A DNA stretch of 27,276 bases from an uncultured Zoogloea sp. Lineage in GTDB: Bacteria; Pseudomonadota; Gammaproteobacteria; Burkholderiales; Rhodocyclaceae. The notes below the pieces were generated by a model, which was not told the origin of the DNA, searched no databases, and was given only the letters and a program-made list of their open reading frames with translations. The position numbers were made by a program, and so were the translations under genes. Where the stretch lies: assembly GCA_937967645.1 (NCBI GenBank), contig CALBTT010000216.1, positions 1 through 27,276 on the forward strand. The letters are read 5' to 3'. Of the stretch, positions 15,580-21,875 are shown piece after piece. Within the stretch, counting starts at the first letter, position 1. Each line of letters begins with the position of its first letter.

Positions 15580-15980
15580 GCACCGCGCCCGCTTCCTCCG
15601 CCTGGCTGGACGATCTGCTGTGGGACAAGGATGGCCTGATCCCCGCCATCGCCCAGGATGCCGTCACCGGCGACGTGCTGATGTTCGCCTGGATGAACCG
15701 CGACGCCCTGGCTCGAACGGTTGAAACAGGCGAGGCGGTATATTTCTCGCGCTCGCGGGGCCGGTTGTGGCACAAGGGCGAAGAGTCCGGCCACACCCAG
15801 AAGGTCCGCGAGATCCGCATCGATTGCGACAACGACGTGGTGCTTCTGAAGATCGAGCAGGTGGGTGGGATAGCCTGCCATACCGGGCGGCGCAGCTGCT
15901 TCTTTCAGAAGTACTATGCGGACGGCCGCTGGGAGGCTGTCGACCCGGTTCTCAAAGACCCGAAGGATATTTACAAATGA
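15576..15980 (+). CDS. hisI: Phosphoribosyl-AMP cyclohydrolase
   Basis: A 134-residue zinc enzyme that opens the purine ring of phosphoribosyl-AMP to give ProFAR, the third step of histidine synthesis. The metal ligands C84 (in IDCDND), C101 (GIACHTG) and C108 (RRSCFF) are all present, with conserved acidic residues beside C84. FAWMNRDAL and FSRSRGRLWHKGE are typical. The start is GTG at 15576, overlapping the hisF stop (GTGA). Its own stop overlaps the hisE ATG. Here HisI and HisE are separate proteins, as is usual in this lineage; enterobacteria have a fused HisIE. Confidence 0.95.
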   Translation: MSTAPASSAWLDDLLWDKDGLIPAIAQDAVTGDVLMFAWMNRDALARTVETGEAVYFSRSRGRLWHKGEESGHTQKVREIRIDCDNDVVLLKIEQVGGIACHTGRRSCFFQKYYADGRWEAVDPVLKDPKDIYK

Positions 15981-16303
15981 TCGATATTGAAGTGCTGCAC
16001 CGCGTGTCCGAGACCCTCGCCGCGCGCAAGGAGGCGGACCCCGATTCCTCCTATGTGTCCAGCCTGTTCCACAAGGGCACCGACGCGATCTGCAAGAAAG
16101 TGGCCGAAGAGGCTGCCGAGACCATCATGGCTGCCAAGGACAAGGACCTGCTGCACGTGGTCTGGGAAGTCACCGACGTGTGGTTCCACACCATGGTCCT
16201 GCTGACCCATTTCGGTCTGTCGGTGGATGACGTGCTGGCCGAGTTCCGGCGTCGCGAAGGGGTGTCGGGGATCGACGAGAAGAAGTCGCGAACCGCCAAG
16301 TAA
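15977..16303 (+). CDS. hisE: Phosphoribosyl-ATP pyrophosphatase
   Basis: A 108-residue all-alpha MazG-like enzyme that hydrolyses phosphoribosyl-ATP to phosphoribosyl-AMP and pyrophosphate, the second step of the pathway. The segments SSYVSSLFHKGTDAICKKV and EEAAETIMAAK supply the acidic metal-binding helix, followed by the VVWEVTDVWFHTMVLL helix with its E and D. The basic C-terminal tail is shorter in some homologues. The ATG overlaps the hisI stop and has GAAGGA upstream. It is the last histidine gene of the block. hinT follows 12 nt later. Confidence 0.95.
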   Translation: MIDIEVLHRVSETLAARKEADPDSSYVSSLFHKGTDAICKKVAEEAAETIMAAKDKDLLHVVWEVTDVWFHTMVLLTHFGLSVDDVLAEFRRREGVSGIDEKKSRTAK

Positions 16304-16315
16304 GGAAAGAGTCTC

Positions 16316-16663
16316 ATGCAGGATTGCCTGTTCTGCCGTATCGTGCGGGGAGAGATCCCTGCCGCCCGTGTGTACGAGGACGAACTGGTGCTGGCCTTCA
16401 AGGACATCCAGCCGCAGCGTCCGGTGCATGTGCTGGTGATCCCCAAGCGCCACATCACCTCCCTGGCCGAGGCCACCGAGGCCGATACGGAAACGCTGGG
16501 GCGCATGCTGGTGGTTGCGGGCCGTATTGCTGCCGATCAAGGCAGCACCGACGGGTTCCGGTCCATCATCAACACCGGTCGCGTCGGCGGGCAGGAAGTC
16601 ATGCATGTGCACATGCACATAGTAGGTGGGCAGGAGCCTGTCGGGCCGATGCTTAAACGGTAG
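16316..16663 (+). CDS. hinT: HIT family purine nucleoside phosphoramidase (HinT-like)
   Basis: A 115-residue histidine-triad protein that hydrolyses AMP-lysine or other phosphoramidates; its physiological substrate is uncertain. The active-site triad HVHMH spans H97-H101, followed by IVGGQEPVGPML, which matches the HinT C-terminus. The N-terminal CLFCRIVRGEIPA has the CxxC typical of many HIT proteins, and VHVLVIPKRHITSL forms the nucleotide pocket. It follows hisE by 12 nt with an AAGGAAAG Shine-Dalgarno sequence. Its place between hisE and tatA is conserved in many betaproteobacteria, although no functional link to either pathway is established. Confidence 0.95.
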   Translation: MQDCLFCRIVRGEIPAARVYEDELVLAFKDIQPQRPVHVLVIPKRHITSLAEATEADTETLGRMLVVAGRIAADQGSTDGFRSIINTGRVGGQEVMHVHMHIVGGQEPVGPMLKR

Positions 16664-16680
16664 TTTTCCAGGAGATTTGA

Positions 16681-16911
16681 ATGGGTTCCTTCAGCATTTG
16701 GCACTGGCTGATCGTGCTGGTGATCGTCATGCTCGTGTTCGGTACCAAGAAGCTCCGCAACATCGGGCAGGATCTCGGTGGCGCGGTCAAGGGCTTCAAG
16801 GACGGCATGAAAGAGGCCGATCAGCCGGGCGGCGATGCCAGCCAGAAGATTGCCGGCGGCAGTACCGGCCAGACCATCGACGCCGAAGCCAGGGAAAAGA
16901 ACAAGTCCTGA
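16681..16911 (+). CDS. tatA: Sec-independent protein translocase subunit TatA
   Basis: A 76-residue TatA, the pore-forming subunit for export of folded, twin-arginine signal proteins. One N-terminal transmembrane helix (about 7-20, IWHWLIVLVIVMLV) is followed by the FGTKKL hinge and an amphipathic helix, GQDLGGAVKGFKDGMKEA, then a polar tail. AGGAG lies 7 nt before the ATG. TatA, not TatE, is likely because tatB and tatC follow. A strong terminator hairpin lies just downstream, before tatB. Confidence 0.96.
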   Translation: MGSFSIWHWLIVLVIVMLVFGTKKLRNIGQDLGGAVKGFKDGMKEADQPGGDASQKIAGGSTGQTIDAEAREKNKS

Positions 16912-16933
16912 TCCCGGCCCGCGGCAGGCGCGG

Positions 16934-16958
16934 AAAAGGGGCGAGCAGCCCCTTTTTT
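16934..16958 (+). terminator. Intrinsic terminator between tatA and tatB
   Basis: AAAAGGGGC (16934-16942) pairs perfectly with GCCCCTTTT (16948-16956) around a 5-nt loop, and the T run is six long. It is as strong as the terminator after the FKBP gene and shares the 17-nt string GCCCCTTTTTTGTTTGT with it. It stands 22 nt after the tatA stop and 51 nt before the tatB start, so it should cut or reduce transcription into tatBC. Confidence 0.8.
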
Positions 16959-17009
16959 GTTTGTGCCGCCCGTCCCTGTATTGCGTATTTCAATTCTTAG
17001 GCGAATCGG

Positions 17010-17573
17010 ATGTTCGACATCGGTTTTTCGGAGCTCATGGTCATCGGCGTCGTGGCGCTGCTGGTGCTCGGCCCCGAGCGGCTCCCCAAGGTGGCGCGGA
17101 CCACCGGGCATCTGCTCGGTCGTCTGCAGCGTTATGTCTCCGACGTGAAGTCGGACATCAACCGGGAAATGCAGCTCGAGGAGCTCAAGAAGCTCCAGGA
17201 AGAGGCCCGCCAGGCGGCGATGTCCGTGGAGACGAACATCCGCTCCCAGGTCGCGGAGGTGGAGCAGGGCGTGTCCGTCTCGCTCAACAGCGCATCGTCT
17301 GCGGTGGCCGGGCTGGAGGACAGCTTCAAGGCCGCGGTCGAGCCCTCGGCAGCGGATACGCAGGTGGCGCTCAGCGATGCGGAGGCGGCAGCACGCCTCG
17401 ATCAGCAGCTGGCCGAGGCGGAGAGCCAGTCCGGCTTTGCCGCCTTTCCGGAGCCGGTGGCGGGGGCGCCTGAGGCCGTCGGCACCGATGCGTCTGCGCA
17501 GCCGGTGGACGAGCGCCAGCTCGGCCTGAATTTCGACTCATCCGCGACGTCCACCCGGAAAGCCCAGTCATGA
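17010..17573 (+). CDS. tatB: Sec-independent protein translocase subunit TatB
   Basis: A 187-residue TatB, which works with TatC to bind twin-arginine signal peptides. The N-terminus MFDIGFSELMVIGVVALLVL has the conserved E8 at the membrane edge, then GPERLPKVARTTG, which separates TatB from TatA. An amphipathic, partly coiled-coil region rich in Glu/Lys/Gln follows (about 50-75). The last 100 residues are Ala/Glu-rich and poorly conserved, and make it a little longer than the E. coli protein. Its stop overlaps the tatC ATG. A weak AGGCG lies ahead of its ATG. Confidence 0.95.
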   Translation: MFDIGFSELMVIGVVALLVLGPERLPKVARTTGHLLGRLQRYVSDVKSDINREMQLEELKKLQEEARQAAMSVETNIRSQVAEVEQGVSVSLNSASSAVAGLEDSFKAAVEPSAADTQVALSDAEAAARLDQQLAEAESQSGFAAFPEPVAGAPEAVGTDASAQPVDERQLGLNFDSSATSTRKAQS

Positions 17574-18307
17574 GCGGCCAGGAAGATACCTTCATTTCCC
17601 ATCTGGTCGAGTTGCGGGATCGCCTGCTGCGGTCGGTGGTGGCCGTGGTGGTGGTGTTCGCCGGCCTGATGCCGTGGGCGGGTGACATCTATGACATCCT
17701 TGCCCATCCGATGATGCAGGCCCTGCCCGAAGGCACCCGCATGATCGCCACTGGGGTGGTGACGCCTTTCTTCGTGCCCATGAAGGTGACCTTGATGGTT
17801 GCCTTCGTGGTGGCCCTGCCCTTCGTGCTGTATCAGGCCTGGTGTTTCATCGCCCCCGGGCTCTATGCCCACGAGAAGCGCCTGGGCTTGCCGCTGGTGG
17901 TGGGCAGCACCGTGCTGTTCCTGGCCGGCATGGCCTTCTGCTACTTCTTCGTGTTTGGTACGGTATTCAGCTTCATCGCCCAGTTTGCGCCCAAGAGCAT
18001 CACCCCGGCGCCGGACATCGAGCAGTACCTGTCCTTCGTGATGTCCATGTTCCTGGCCTTCGGTATCACCTTCGAGGTGCCGGTGTTCGTCATCGTGCTG
18101 GTCAAGCTCGGGGTGGTCGATGTGGCCAAGCTGAAGGAGGCGCGTCCGTATGTGATCGTCGGCGCCTTCGTGGTGGCCGCGGTGGTCACCCCTCCGGATG
18201 TGGTGTCCCAGCTGATGCTGGCGATCCCCATGTGCCTGTTGTATGAGCTCGGAATCTTCCTGGCGCGCTTCGTCAGCGCCAGAGGGGCTCAGCCGGTCAG
18301 CGACTGA
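17570..18307 (+). CDS. tatC: Sec-independent protein translocase subunit TatC
   Basis: A 245-residue multi-spanning receptor of the Tat system with six expected helices. The cytoplasmic N-terminus has HLVELRDRLLRS, part of the signal-peptide contact site. The first periplasmic loop and YQAWCFIAPGLYAHEKR are conserved; the E in that segment is important for twin-arginine recognition. FGITFEVPVFVIVLV and VVAAVVTPPDVVSQ are typical of the last helices. The ATG overlaps the tatB stop (ATGA), so TatB and TatC are probably made in step. No clear terminator follows. Confidence 0.97.
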   Translation: MSGQEDTFISHLVELRDRLLRSVVAVVVVFAGLMPWAGDIYDILAHPMMQALPEGTRMIATGVVTPFFVPMKVTLMVAFVVALPFVLYQAWCFIAPGLYAHEKRLGLPLVVGSTVLFLAGMAFCYFFVFGTVFSFIAQFAPKSITPAPDIEQYLSFVMSMFLAFGITFEVPVFVIVLVKLGVVDVAKLKEARPYVIVGAFVVAAVVTPPDVVSQLMLAIPMCLLYELGIFLARFVSARGAQPVSD

Positions 18308-18381
18308 AACTGCCCAGATTGGCCTCAAGGCGGCGCGCATATGCCCGATAACATGGCAATCGAATTTTCCGGTTTGCTGTC

Positions 18382-19050
18382 ATGTCATCGGCCAATGTCC
18401 GCCTCAAGCTGCACTTCGACCTCGATCTGGCCGTTCCGGCCCAGTTGAGCGCACTCGATCACGAACGCCTGTGCAAGACCCTGGCAGCGGCCCTGGGCGC
18501 CACTGTCATCCAGGGGCTGCCGGTGATCGCCGGCAAACAGTTGGCCAAGGCCGGCGTGACCGTCGTGGGCAGCCATCATCACCTGGATGCGGTGAGCCTT
18601 GTGGCGCAGGCGGTCGACCGGCGCAGGATCATCGATGTGGCGCCGCACCTGACCGACAGGGAAGTGGACCTCCTGGCGACGAAGGCCGCTGCCAAGCTGC
18701 CGGCCAGTCCGGTCGAAGCGGCCGCCTATCTGCGCCGTCAGGCCCTGGCCCTGGTCAATGAGTACCGCCTCGTGCCCTGCTCGGTTGCCGCGCTGCTCAG
18801 CAGTGGCAAGCCCGCCCGCATCGAAGGGCGCCTGAATCTCACCAATGGCCACATCTTCCTGGGCGAGGAACACCGCCAGACCCGTCTCCAGGCCAATCAA
18901 GGCCCTCTGCAGGTCAGCATCGACGGTACCGCCATCGTGGTCGCCGCCGACAGCTCCGGCCACACCCTCACCGGGCCGGTGCTGGACGTGCAGGTGCCCG
19001 TCCTGGTGCCTCATCGTGATGCCCTGATCGCACGCTGGCAGGCCGCGTGA
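18382..19050 (+). CDS. Hypothetical protein, 222 residues
   Basis: I do not recognise this protein. It is soluble in appearance, with no signal peptide or transmembrane segment. The N-terminus LKLHFDLDLAVPAQLSAL and the helix-rich first half suggest a small alpha/beta domain. The second half has a beta-rich pattern, GRLNLTNGHIFLGEE then LQVSIDGTAIVVAADSSG and TGPVLDVQVPVLVPHRD. One GSHHHLD cluster of three His might bind metal, but nothing else supports that. Codon usage and GC look like the neighbours, with third-position G/C and a continuous frame, so it is very likely a real gene. It stands 74 nt after tatC. Confidence 0.7.
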   Translation: MSSANVRLKLHFDLDLAVPAQLSALDHERLCKTLAAALGATVIQGLPVIAGKQLAKAGVTVVGSHHHLDAVSLVAQAVDRRRIIDVAPHLTDREVDLLATKAAAKLPASPVEAAAYLRRQALALVNEYRLVPCSVAALLSSGKPARIEGRLNLTNGHIFLGEEHRQTRLQANQGPLQVSIDGTAIVVAADSSGHTLTGPVLDVQVPVLVPHRDALIARWQAA

Positions 19051-19111
19051 GCCCCTGTATGTGGCCAGGTGAGAAAAGCGTCATGCCCGCGCAGGCCCGT
19101 GTCGGGCAATC

Positions 19112-19127
19112 CGAGAACTAGTTCTCG
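19112..19127. promoter_or_regulatory. Perfect 16-bp palindrome, candidate operator
   Basis: CGAGAACTAGTTCTCG is a perfect 16-bp dyad with no spacer, 59 nt before the small gene at 19187. It has no U-tract, so it is not a terminator. The position suits an operator for a dimeric regulator, but none is identified. Confidence 0.35.
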
Positions 19128-19186
19128 ATCAAATCCGGTGATCTGGCCGATCCTGTCTACAAGAAAAGAGCACATGGGAGACGGTG

Positions 19187-19393
19187 ATGGACAAGAGGTT
19201 GAACAGCCCGGAAAAGAACGCCAGCGAGCGAGGCCTGGAGCGGCGCTCCGGCTCCGACCGGCGTCAGCGGGAAGGACGCTCCCCCACCGGCTATGAGCGT
19301 CGGCGTCAGGTCGAACAGCGCGCCATCGAGGTCGTCGAGGTGTTCCTGTCGAGAGAGGCCATCGAACTGCTCAAGGAAAAATGGCGGCACTGA
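19187..19393 (+). CDS. Small Arg-rich hypothetical protein, 68 residues
   Basis: A short, very basic and charged protein with an ERRSGSDRRQREGR segment and a C-terminal amphipathic helix, VVEVFLSREAIELLKEKW. RRSG-x-DRR patterns occur in many unrelated small bacterial proteins, so no function follows from it. The ATG at 19187 has GGGAG about 7 nt upstream; a GTG at 19184 is a less likely start. A clean intrinsic terminator follows 52 nt after the stop, and a perfect palindrome precedes the gene, so it looks like a single-gene transcription unit. It could bind nucleic acid through its Arg-rich stretch, but that is speculation. Confidence 0.6.
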   Translation: MDKRLNSPEKNASERGLERRSGSDRRQREGRSPTGYERRRQVEQRAIEVVEVFLSREAIELLKEKWRH

Positions 19394-19445
19394 TCTCCCC
19401 ACCGGCCGGCACGCCCGGCTGAAGCAGATTTTCTGAGGAATCTGG

Positions 19446-19478
19446 AACCCCCGCAGGTGCGAGCCGGCGGGGGTTTTT
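19446..19478 (+). terminator. Intrinsic terminator after the small Arg-rich gene
   Basis: AACCCCCGC (19446-19454) pairs with GCGGGGGTT (19467-19475) around a 12-nt loop, followed by T residues to 19478. It isolates the light/photorepair operon from upstream transcription. Confidence 0.85.
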
Positions 19479-19526
19479 CATGGGAGGCGGGCAGGGTGGG
19501 TGCAAGGGCGTGATGCGGATTTGATT

Positions 19527-19581
19527 GGACAAAATGCAGTTTTGTCCTGGACAATTGAGTGTCAATGTTCTGAATTGTCCA
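19527..19581. promoter_or_regulatory. Nested GGACAA/TTGTCC inverted repeats, candidate operator/promoter of the photorepair operon
   Basis: Two dyads stand end to end directly before blc. GGACAAAA (19527-19534) pairs with TTTTGTCC (19540-19547) across 5 nt. TGGACAATT (19548-19556) pairs with AATTGTCCA (19573-19581) across 16 nt. The last arm ends 2 nt before the blc ATG. This makes four GGACAA half-sites in 55 nt. TTGGAC (19525-19530) and GACAAT (19550-19555) could be -35 and -10 boxes 19 nt apart, the long spacing used by MerR-type activators, but both match consensus only loosely. Confidence 0.6.
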
Positions 19582-19583
19582 TC

Positions 19584-20150
19584 ATGAAAAGTCTAAGCCC
19601 TGGTGTCCGTGGATGGGCGCTGGCCATGTTCCTCGCCTTACCTGTCCTGATGACCGGCTGTGCCTCCATCGGTCCTCCGCCTGGCATCACGGCGGTGGCG
19701 CCCTTCGACCTGGCGCGCTATGAGGGGCGCTGGTACGAGATCGCACGCCTCGACCACAGTTTCGAGCGGGGCATGACCGACGTGTCGGCGGTGTACAGCC
19801 TCCAGCCGGACGGCAGCGTGCGTGTGGTGAACCGGGGCTTCGATCCCTCTGCCGGCCGATGGCGCGAGGCGGTGGGCAAGGCCTTGTTCACCGGCATGCC
19901 GACCACGGGGTCGCTCAAGGTCTCGTTCTTCGGGCCTTTCTATGGCGGCTACCACGTGGCCGCCCTGGATGAGGCCTATCGATGGGCCCTGGTGGTCGGG
20001 CCCGACCGCGACTACTGCTGGATCCTGGCACGGGACAAGCAACTCGATCCCGCGCAGCGTGAAGCCATCACGGCCCGGGCGAAGGCCCTCGGGATCGACA
20101 CCTCCGCGCTGATCTGGGTGGAGCAGGGACGCCAGGACCCTGCAGCCTGA
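19584..20150 (+). CDS. blc: Outer-membrane lipoprotein lipocalin (Blc)
   Basis: A 188-residue bacterial lipocalin that binds lipids such as lysophospholipids in an eight-stranded barrel. The N-terminus has a basic start, a hydrophobic core (WALAMFLALPVL) and a lipobox-like MTGC with lipidated C26. The residue at -3 is Met, not the usual Leu, so processing is likely but not certain. The lipocalin motif GRWYEIARLDHSFERG (48-63, W50) and VSFFGPFYGGYHV closely follow the E. coli Blc pattern. The ATG at 19584 is chosen over an upstream ATG at 19500 because the signal peptide begins here. A lipocalin at the head of a photolyase operon suggests handling of light- or oxygen-damaged membrane lipid (inference). 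The photolyase gene begins 9 nt downstream. Confidence 0.92.
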   Translation: MKSLSPGVRGWALAMFLALPVLMTGCASIGPPPGITAVAPFDLARYEGRWYEIARLDHSFERGMTDVSAVYSLQPDGSVRVVNRGFDPSAGRWREAVGKALFTGMPTTGSLKVSFFGPFYGGYHVAALDEAYRWALVVGPDRDYCWILARDKQLDPAQREAITARAKALGIDTSALIWVEQGRQDPAA

Positions 20151-20159
20151 GCCTGCGCC

Positions 20160-21710
20160 ATGACGTACTCCGTCGTCTGGTTCAAGCGCGACCTGCGGGT
20201 GCATGACCACGCACCCCTGGTCCACGCCGCGCAGCGTGGGCCGCTGCTGTGCCTCTATGTCGTGGAGCCCAGCTTGTGGGCACAGCCGGACGCTGCCCTG
20301 CAGCACTATCTCTTCCTCGAAGAGAGCCTGCGCGATCTTGCCCGCCAGCTGCGCCGCTGCGGCGCGGCGCTGCACCTGGCCGTGGGTGAGCTGCCGCAGG
20401 TGCTGGCGCAACTGCATGCGGCGGCGCCTTTCGACGCACTGCTGTCCCATGAGGAGACCGGCAACGGCCATACCTATGCCCGCGACCAGGCCGTCGCGGC
20501 CTGGTGCCGCCAGCACGGCGTGGACTGGCATGAGTGGCCGCAGCACGGCGTGGTGCGGAGGTTGGCTTCCCGCGACCACTGGAACGCGCGCTGGCAGGCC
20601 CTGATGAGCGCCCCCTGCCTGGAGGCGCCCGCGCCTGGGAGCCTGCACGGCCACCCCTGGCCTCTGCCCGCGCAGGTCTGGCCGGCAGCGCAGACGCTGG
20701 GGTTGGCAGTGCAGGATCCGCCCCTGCGCCAGCGTGGCGGGCGGGGCCCGGGCTGGGAGGCCCTGCAGGATTTCCTGGCGGTGCGCAGCCGCCACTACCG
20801 GGGAGGCATCTCCTCGCCGCTCAATGCACCGACCGCCTGCTCCCGGCTCTCACCCTATCTGGCGCTGGGCTGCCTGGGCATGCGCGAGGTGCTCCAGGCC
20901 ACCGAGAGGCGGCTGCAGCAGCTCGGTGCTTCTCCGGACCCGGCGGCGGCCAGGCAGCAGCAGGGCTTGAGCGCCTTCATGAGCCGCCTGCACTGGCATT
21001 GCCACTTCATCCAGAAGCTCGAATCGGAGCCTGAGCTGGAGTTCCGCAACCTGCACCGGGGCTACGACGGCTTGCGCGAAGAGGCGTGGAGCGAGGCGCG
21101 CTTTGCAGCACTGGTGGCCGGACGGACCGGCTGGCCGATGGTGGATGCCTGTGTCGCCATGCTGCGTGAGACGGGCTGGCTCAACTCCCGGATGCGCGCG
21201 ATGCTGGTGTCGGTCGCCGCCTATCCCCTGTGGCTGCACTGGCGTCCGGTCGGCCTGTGGCTGGCCCGCCAGTTCCTGGACTACGAGCCTGGCATCCACT
21301 GGAGCCAGATGCAGATGCAGGCGGGCACCACGGGCATCAACACGACGCGGGTCTACAACCCGATCAAGCAAGCCCAGGACCACGACCCGCAGGGGCGTTT
21401 CGTGCGCCGCTGGCTGCCCGCCCTGCGGAAGGTGCCCGATGCCTGGCTGTTCCAGCCCTGGCGCATGCCCGCCGAGGTGCAGGCGCGCTGCGGCGTGTAT
21501 GTGGGGCGGGAGATTCCCGAGCCCCTGGTGGATCTGGAGGCCGCGACCCGCGAGGCGAAGGCCCGCGTCCACGCTCTGCGAGGCCGGGCGGAAGTGCGGG
21601 CTGCCAAGGCCGCGATCGTGGACAAGCACGGCTCGCGTCTGGTGCGCGGCGCGCAGCAGGGGCGCCGGAAGCCCGCCGCCGATCCCCGGCAGCAGAGCCT
21701 GGATTTCTGA
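20160..21710 (+). CDS. Cryptochrome/photolyase family protein (photolyase-like)
   Basis: A 516-residue flavoprotein with an N-terminal Rossmann antenna domain (VVWFKRDLRVHDHAPL) and a C-terminal helical FAD domain. The FAD domain shows ACSRLSPYLALGCLGMREV, LSAFMSRLHWHCHFIQKLE, TGWPMVDACVAMLRETGWLN and MRAMLVSVAAYPLWLHW. In the following YNPIKQAQDHDPQG block, N400 occupies the place of the Asn near flavin N5 in photolyases. It differs from DASH and FeS-type proteins, so it is a separate branch. The most likely activity is light-driven repair of pyrimidine dimers, but a sensory role cannot be excluded. The basic C-terminal tail (AQQGRRKPAADPRQQ) may aid DNA binding. The DUF2256 gene starts 3 nt after its stop. 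Confidence 0.9.
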   Translation: MTYSVVWFKRDLRVHDHAPLVHAAQRGPLLCLYVVEPSLWAQPDAALQHYLFLEESLRDLARQLRRCGAALHLAVGELPQVLAQLHAAAPFDALLSHEETGNGHTYARDQAVAAWCRQHGVDWHEWPQHGVVRRLASRDHWNARWQALMSAPCLEAPAPGSLHGHPWPLPAQVWPAAQTLGLAVQDPPLRQRGGRGPGWEALQDFLAVRSRHYRGGISSPLNAPTACSRLSPYLALGCLGMREVLQATERRLQQLGASPDPAAARQQQGLSAFMSRLHWHCHFIQKLESEPELEFRNLHRGYDGLREEAWSEARFAALVAGRTGWPMVDACVAMLRETGWLNSRMRAMLVSVAAYPLWLHWRPVGLWLARQFLDYEPGIHWSQMQMQAGTTGINTTRVYNPIKQAQDHDPQGRFVRRWLPALRKVPDAWLFQPWRMPAEVQARCGVYVGREIPEPLVDLEAATREAKARVHALRGRAEVRAAKAAIVDKHGSRLVRGAQQGRRKPAADPRQQSLDF

Positions 21711-21713
21711 ACC

Positions 21714-21875
21714 ATGCACAAGAAGCCACACCTGCCCGAGAAGCCCTGCCTGCACTGTGGCCTGCCCTTTGCGTGGCGCAAGACGTGGGCGCGGGCCTGG
21801 CCCGAGGTGAAGTTCTGCTCCGAGCGCTGCCGGCAGGCACACCGACGCACCAAGGGCTGCCAGGGGGAAGCATGA
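21714..21875 (+). CDS. DUF2256 zinc-ribbon protein, 53 residues
   Basis: A tiny Cys-rich protein between two photolyase-family genes. It reads MHKKPHLPEKPCLHCGLPF, then WRKTWARAW, then VKFCSERCRQ. C12-x2-C15 and C35-x3-C39 form a likely four-Cys zinc site, and the basic, Trp-rich middle segment is the hallmark of DUF2256. C49 is extra. Such proteins are commonly encoded beside cryptochromes and photolyases, but no function is established. The ATG lies 3 nt after the upstream stop and its own stop overlaps the DASH cryptochrome ATG (21872-21875), so it is made from the same message. Confidence 0.88.
   Translation: MHKKPHLPEKPCLHCGLPFAWRKTWARAWPEVKFCSERCRQAHRRTKGCQGEA

Noticed and set aside
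19500..19583. Upstream ATG extension of the lipocalin
   Set aside because: It would bury the lipoprotein signal peptide and read through the inverted repeats; the ATG at 19584 fits a normal signal sequence.
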